A stretch of DNA of 37,842 nucleotides from Rhodobacterales bacterium UBA3080 (lineage in GTDB: Bacteria > Pseudomonadota > Alphaproteobacteria > Rhodobacterales > Rhodobacteraceae): the NCBI GenBank assembly GCA_002366645.1, contig DFBM01000172.1:1-37842 (forward strand). The letters run 5' to 3'. Positions within the stretch are counted from its first letter, which is position 1. Every line of letters starts with the position of its first letter. The notes beneath the pieces were generated by a model. That model was not told where the DNA came from. It saw nothing but the letters and a program-made list of their open reading frames with translations, and did no database searches. Both the position numbers and the translations under genes were made by a program. Positions 35,539 through 37,842 of this stretch are shown in pieces.

Positions 35539-36281
35539 CAACTCATCTCCAACATTTTGCTTAACGGTATTAGTTTTGTTTCGTCATCGGCGCGCAATAA
35601 CAATCCGCCTTTGTCGTCTAGTCCGACGAAAGTTCCGGCAAATGATTCACCCTGTAGTGTTACCGAAATTTCGTCACCTAGACTAAACGCTCGCGACCGC
35701 CAATCGGCATGGAGCGGCGCGATGCCTTCGTCCAGCCAACGGTTGATCCAGACGAGCGTATGCCGTGTCCAGCTTCCCAGCAACTCCATAGAGGATACGT
35801 CAACGCAGCCTTCTTCTGTTAATGTGGTGCTGTCGGGAGCCTCACCCGGTTCTACCGTGTCAGCAATGGGGAAAACCGGTACATCCAGGCCTACAACCAG
35901 CCAGTCCGGTTCCTGATCTGTTGGTGTATCGGACGCGGCGACGTGGATTCGGCCGCATTTTGCGGCGTTAACACGTAAAGTTCCCGGCCAGTCCATATGA
36001 ACGCCAACTTCCGGTGGGGCCAGCGCGCCTAGGGCATCGCCAAATCCAAGAGAAGCTGCAAACACCATCGCCATTGAGTCTTCCAAAGACGCTTCGGGCG
36101 CAAGAACCATGGCGGCGCGAATCCGGTGTGGTTCGATGCTGTAAACGACCAGACCGGGATCTACGCCCGTAATCGAAGCGGATATCGCCTTGGTAAACGG
36201 ATCGACGCCCTCGCCAGCTTTCTCACCCCGAAACAGGGGCGGCAAACTTGGTTCTGTGGGTTCCAGTTCAAATTCGTTCAT
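35538..36281 (-). CDS. Biotin/lipoate protein ligase-like protein with DUF4444-type C-terminus
   Basis: A 247-residue protein with a biotin/lipoate ligase-like core (MVFAASLGFGDALGALAPPEVGVHMDWP) and a Lys in RVNAAKCGRIHVAAS at the position of the ligase lysine. The C-terminal part is a small beta domain (LGDEISVTLQGESFAGTFVGLDDKGGLLLRADD) matching DUF4444. The GRGR motif that binds the adenylate in BirA-type ligases is not visible, so catalytic activity is uncertain. It overlaps both neighbours (TAATG with mrp, TGATG with the DUF6505 gene). The link to mrp, an Fe-S carrier, fits lipoyl metabolism because lipoyl synthase needs Fe-S clusters, but that is inference. Confidence 0.82.
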   Translation of the reverse strand: MNEFELEPTEPSLPPLFRGEKAGEGVDPFTKAISASITGVDPGLVVYSIEPHRIRAAMVLAPEASLEDSMAMVFAASLGFGDALGALAPPEVGVHMDWPGTLRVNAAKCGRIHVAASDTPTDQEPDWLVVGLDVPVFPIADTVEPGEAPDSTTLTEEGCVDVSSMELLGSWTRHTLVWINRWLDEGIAPLHADWRSRAFSLGDEISVTLQGESFAGTFVGLDDKGGLLLRADDETKLIPLSKMLEMS

Positions 36282-37351
36282 TAAACAATTCCGTCGTCAA
36301 TCATCTTGCGAGCAATCGCGCGGAAGGCACCAGCTTGTGGACCTTCGGGTTGCGAAGTCACGATCGGTGCGCCGCCGTCGGCAGCCATTCTGATGTCGAT
36401 ATCCAAAGGTACTTCACCAAGGAATGGCAAGCCGAGCTTGTCGGCCTCAGCACGCGCGCCACCATGGCCGAAAATATGTTCTTCATGGCCACATTGCGAA
36501 CAGATATGGGTCGACATGTTTTCGATTATACCAAGAACCGGAGTTCCGGTTTTACGGAACATATCCAATGCTTTACGCGCGTCAAGTAATGCGATGTCTT
36601 GAGGTGTGGAAACAACAATAGCACCTTCGATTTTGGTTTTTTGTGACAGCGTCAACTGGACGTCACCCGTTCCCGGCGGGAGGTCGATAATCAGAATATC
36701 AAGCTGCCCCCATTGGACCTGCGCAATCATTTGTTGCAGAGCACCCATCAGCATCGGCCCACGCCAGACCACGGCTTCGTCCTCTTTCATCATCAAGCCC
36801 ATTGACATCAAGGTGACGCCATGGTTGCGCAACGGAAGAATGATCTTTCCATCGGGAGAGGCCGGCCGACCCGAAACACCAAGCATACGCGGTTGTGAGG
36901 GGCCATATATATCTGCATCCAACAACCCGACTTTCAAACCTTCAGCTGCCAATGCAACGGCAAGGTTGGAGGAAACCGTAGATTTGCCAACGCCGCCTTT
37001 GCCAGACGCGATAGCGATTACTTTTTTCACACCCGGAATAGGTTGCGGACCGGCAGGTGCTGATTTCTTGGCGCCGCCGCCAAGGTCAGGCGGAGCGGAC
37101 GGGCTGGAATGCGCTGTAAGCAACGCTGAAACTTTACCGATGCCATCGAGGGCTTCGAGTTTTTCGACGGCGACAGTTCGAACCGCTTCCATCGCAACGC
37201 CCTGAGCGGACTCGACTTCCATCACAAACCGGACGTCGCCGTCTTCTACGGTCAACGCTCGTACGATTTCGGCCGTGACGATGTCTTTTTTGCTAAACGG
37301 ATCTTCGATTGTACGAAGTGCTTCCAGAACTTGCTCGCGTGTAACGCTCAT
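36281..37351 (-). CDS. mrp: Mrp/ApbC/NBP35 family iron-sulfur carrier ATPase
   Basis: A 356-residue P-loop protein that binds a 4Fe-4S cluster at a dimer interface and delivers it to target enzymes. The N-terminal MIP18-like (DUF59) domain (VTREQVLEALRTIEDPFSK) is followed by a Pro-rich linker. The deviant Walker A is ASGKGGVGKSTVSSN, and ILIIDLPPGTGDVQLTL is present. The cluster cysteines are in THICSQCGHEEHIFG, a CxxC pair. The ATG overlaps the stop of the DUF6494 gene, and its stop overlaps the next ATG. The length and domain order match the bacterial family. No lesions are seen. Confidence 0.96.
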   Translation of the reverse strand: MSVTREQVLEALRTIEDPFSKKDIVTAEIVRALTVEDGDVRFVMEVESAQGVAMEAVRTVAVEKLEALDGIGKVSALLTAHSSPSAPPDLGGGAKKSAPAGPQPIPGVKKVIAIASGKGGVGKSTVSSNLAVALAAEGLKVGLLDADIYGPSQPRMLGVSGRPASPDGKIILPLRNHGVTLMSMGLMMKEDEAVVWRGPMLMGALQQMIAQVQWGQLDILIIDLPPGTGDVQLTLSQKTKIEGAIVVSTPQDIALLDARKALDMFRKTGTPVLGIIENMSTHICSQCGHEEHIFGHGGARAEADKLGLPFLGEVPLDIDIRMAADGGAPIVTSQPEGPQAGAFRAIARKMIDDGIV

Positions 37352-37557
37352 GATTTCAACCCTGTTACGATTTCACCTTCGACCACATGTTCCATACCGA
37401 TTTGATCGATCGTTAGCGTCATGCGGATCGGAAGAGATCCGCTAACGGCACCTTTTTCAGTCGCGATGCGAACGGCTTCTTCGATCTGCTGCTGCGACGT
37501 GACGCCGACCTGCTTGAGGAACTTTCGCATAGACATGTTGAATTCTTCATTGCTCAT
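37348..37557 (-). CDS. DUF6494 family protein
   Basis: A 69-residue soluble protein that reads as DUF6494: MSNEEFNMSMRKFLKQVGVT, QQQIEEAVRIATEKG and LPIRMTLTIDQIGMEHVVEGEI. The family is short, and from memory it sits before mrp in Rhodobacteraceae. The gene is first in the minus-strand operon, with its stop overlapping the mrp start. No motif points to an activity. Its constant pairing with an Fe-S carrier suggests an accessory role, which is untested. Confidence 0.82.
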   Translation of the reverse strand: MSNEEFNMSMRKFLKQVGVTSQQQIEEAVRIATEKGAVSGSLPIRMTLTIDQIGMEHVVEGEIVTGLKS

Positions 37558-37653
37558 TTTGTACCATCCGTGGAGTAAATGTTAGTTGACCTTAACATGC
37601 CTATTCGCAAAGCTTAGGCAAGGGTTGAATGTAAAAATCCACGGGGAATACAG

Positions 37654-37842
37654 GTGCGAATTTTAATTGCTGTGATATTGTTGGTTTTGACTCCGGTTCT
37701 CGGGTCGGCTCAAGATAAGCGGATCGTGCTGGCATCACCGGCAGATGTCGCCGAGACCGAGTTCTGGTCGTATGTTCTCCCGAGGTTTAAACTAAAGACA
37801 GGCATCAAAGTAGTGCTCGGCACCACCGATCAGGCGGATGTC
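37654..37842 (+). CDS. Periplasmic binding protein (TupA-like), cut by the window end
   Basis: GTG 37654 opens a frame that stays open to the last base (63 codons). It begins VRILIAVILLVLTPVLGSAQ, a signal peptide with cleavage near GSAQ. The mature part then reads KRIVLASPADVAETEF, WSYVLPRFKLKTGIKVVLG and TTDQADV. The layout resembles tungstate/molybdate-type substrate-binding proteins (TupA family), where the mature start is a strand followed by LPxFExxTGI. The gene is divergent from the DUF6494 operon, about 96 bases away. The rest, and any transporter genes, lie outside the window, so the substrate call is tentative. Confidence 0.6.
   Translation, partial: MRILIAVILLVLTPVLGSAQDKRIVLASPADVAETEFWSYVLPRFKLKTGIKVVLGTTDQADV

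Overview
The window looks like a chromosomal segment of a marine alphaproteobacterium of the Rhodobacteraceae (Roseobacter group), with only moderate GC by eye. The main evidence is the gene order at the left: a small basic ORF, murA, a DUF2948 gene, hisD, UPF0262, a low-molecular-weight phosphatase, infA, maf, an RNase E/G gene, yacG and tRNA-Phe. Other family hallmarks are a DMGDH-like GcvT-fused oxidoreductase and the cluster mrp / DUF6494 / lipoate-ligase-like / DUF6505 / TrmA-RumA methyltransferase. Family names come from reading the proteins; no database search was possible.

Layout. 463-537: tRNA-Thr on the minus strand, with a gene-poor stretch beyond its 3' end. 620-6914: a tightly packed plus-strand housekeeping run for cell wall, histidine, translation initiation, RNA decay and gyrase control, then tRNA-Phe. 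7094-10360: a decayed locus. A two-component regulator and its kinase have both collapsed into pseudogenes. Facing them are a short PepSY gene, one intact cytochrome b561 and one truncated b561 copy. 10421-12375: nadC and nadA on the minus strand, with no nadB between them. 12588-16992: an RND efflux pump and its adaptor, each with one disabling lesion. 17261-19720: an intact dimethylglycine/sarcosine-dehydrogenase-like enzyme. 20064-22338: a secreted protein gene with a frameshift and an in-frame stop, closed by a good terminator. 22395-26304: a minus-strand operon of KefF-like reductase, Kef-type K+/H+ antiporter and MATE exporter. 26714-29203: a three-gene set of retropepsin-like RimB, RimK and an aspartoacylase-family hydrolase. 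29382-33670: an ABC exporter of ATPase, FtsX-type permease and HlyD-type adaptor. 33831-37557: a minus-strand operon reading DUF6494, mrp, lipoate-ligase-like, DUF6505, RNA methyltransferase. 37654-end: the start of a periplasmic binding protein, cut by the window edge.

The most striking pattern is the uneven distribution of damage. The housekeeping, transport and metabolic genes, roughly 25 kb, read through without a break. Three accessory loci (the two-component/b561 locus, the RND pump and the secreted protein) carry all the frameshifts, nonsense codons and truncations. Several nonsense codons look like CAA to TAA changes, and one frameshift is explained by an 11-bp tandem duplication. I read this as real, fairly recent gene decay rather than uniform sequencing error, although the single-base indels in homopolymers need confirming from reads.

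The best candidates for under-described biology are the rimB-rimK-aspartoacylase module, which may write and trim glutamate tails on ribosomal protein S6, and the coupling of a MATE exporter to a Kef electrophile-defence pair. A perfect inverted repeat has also survived next to dead regulators.
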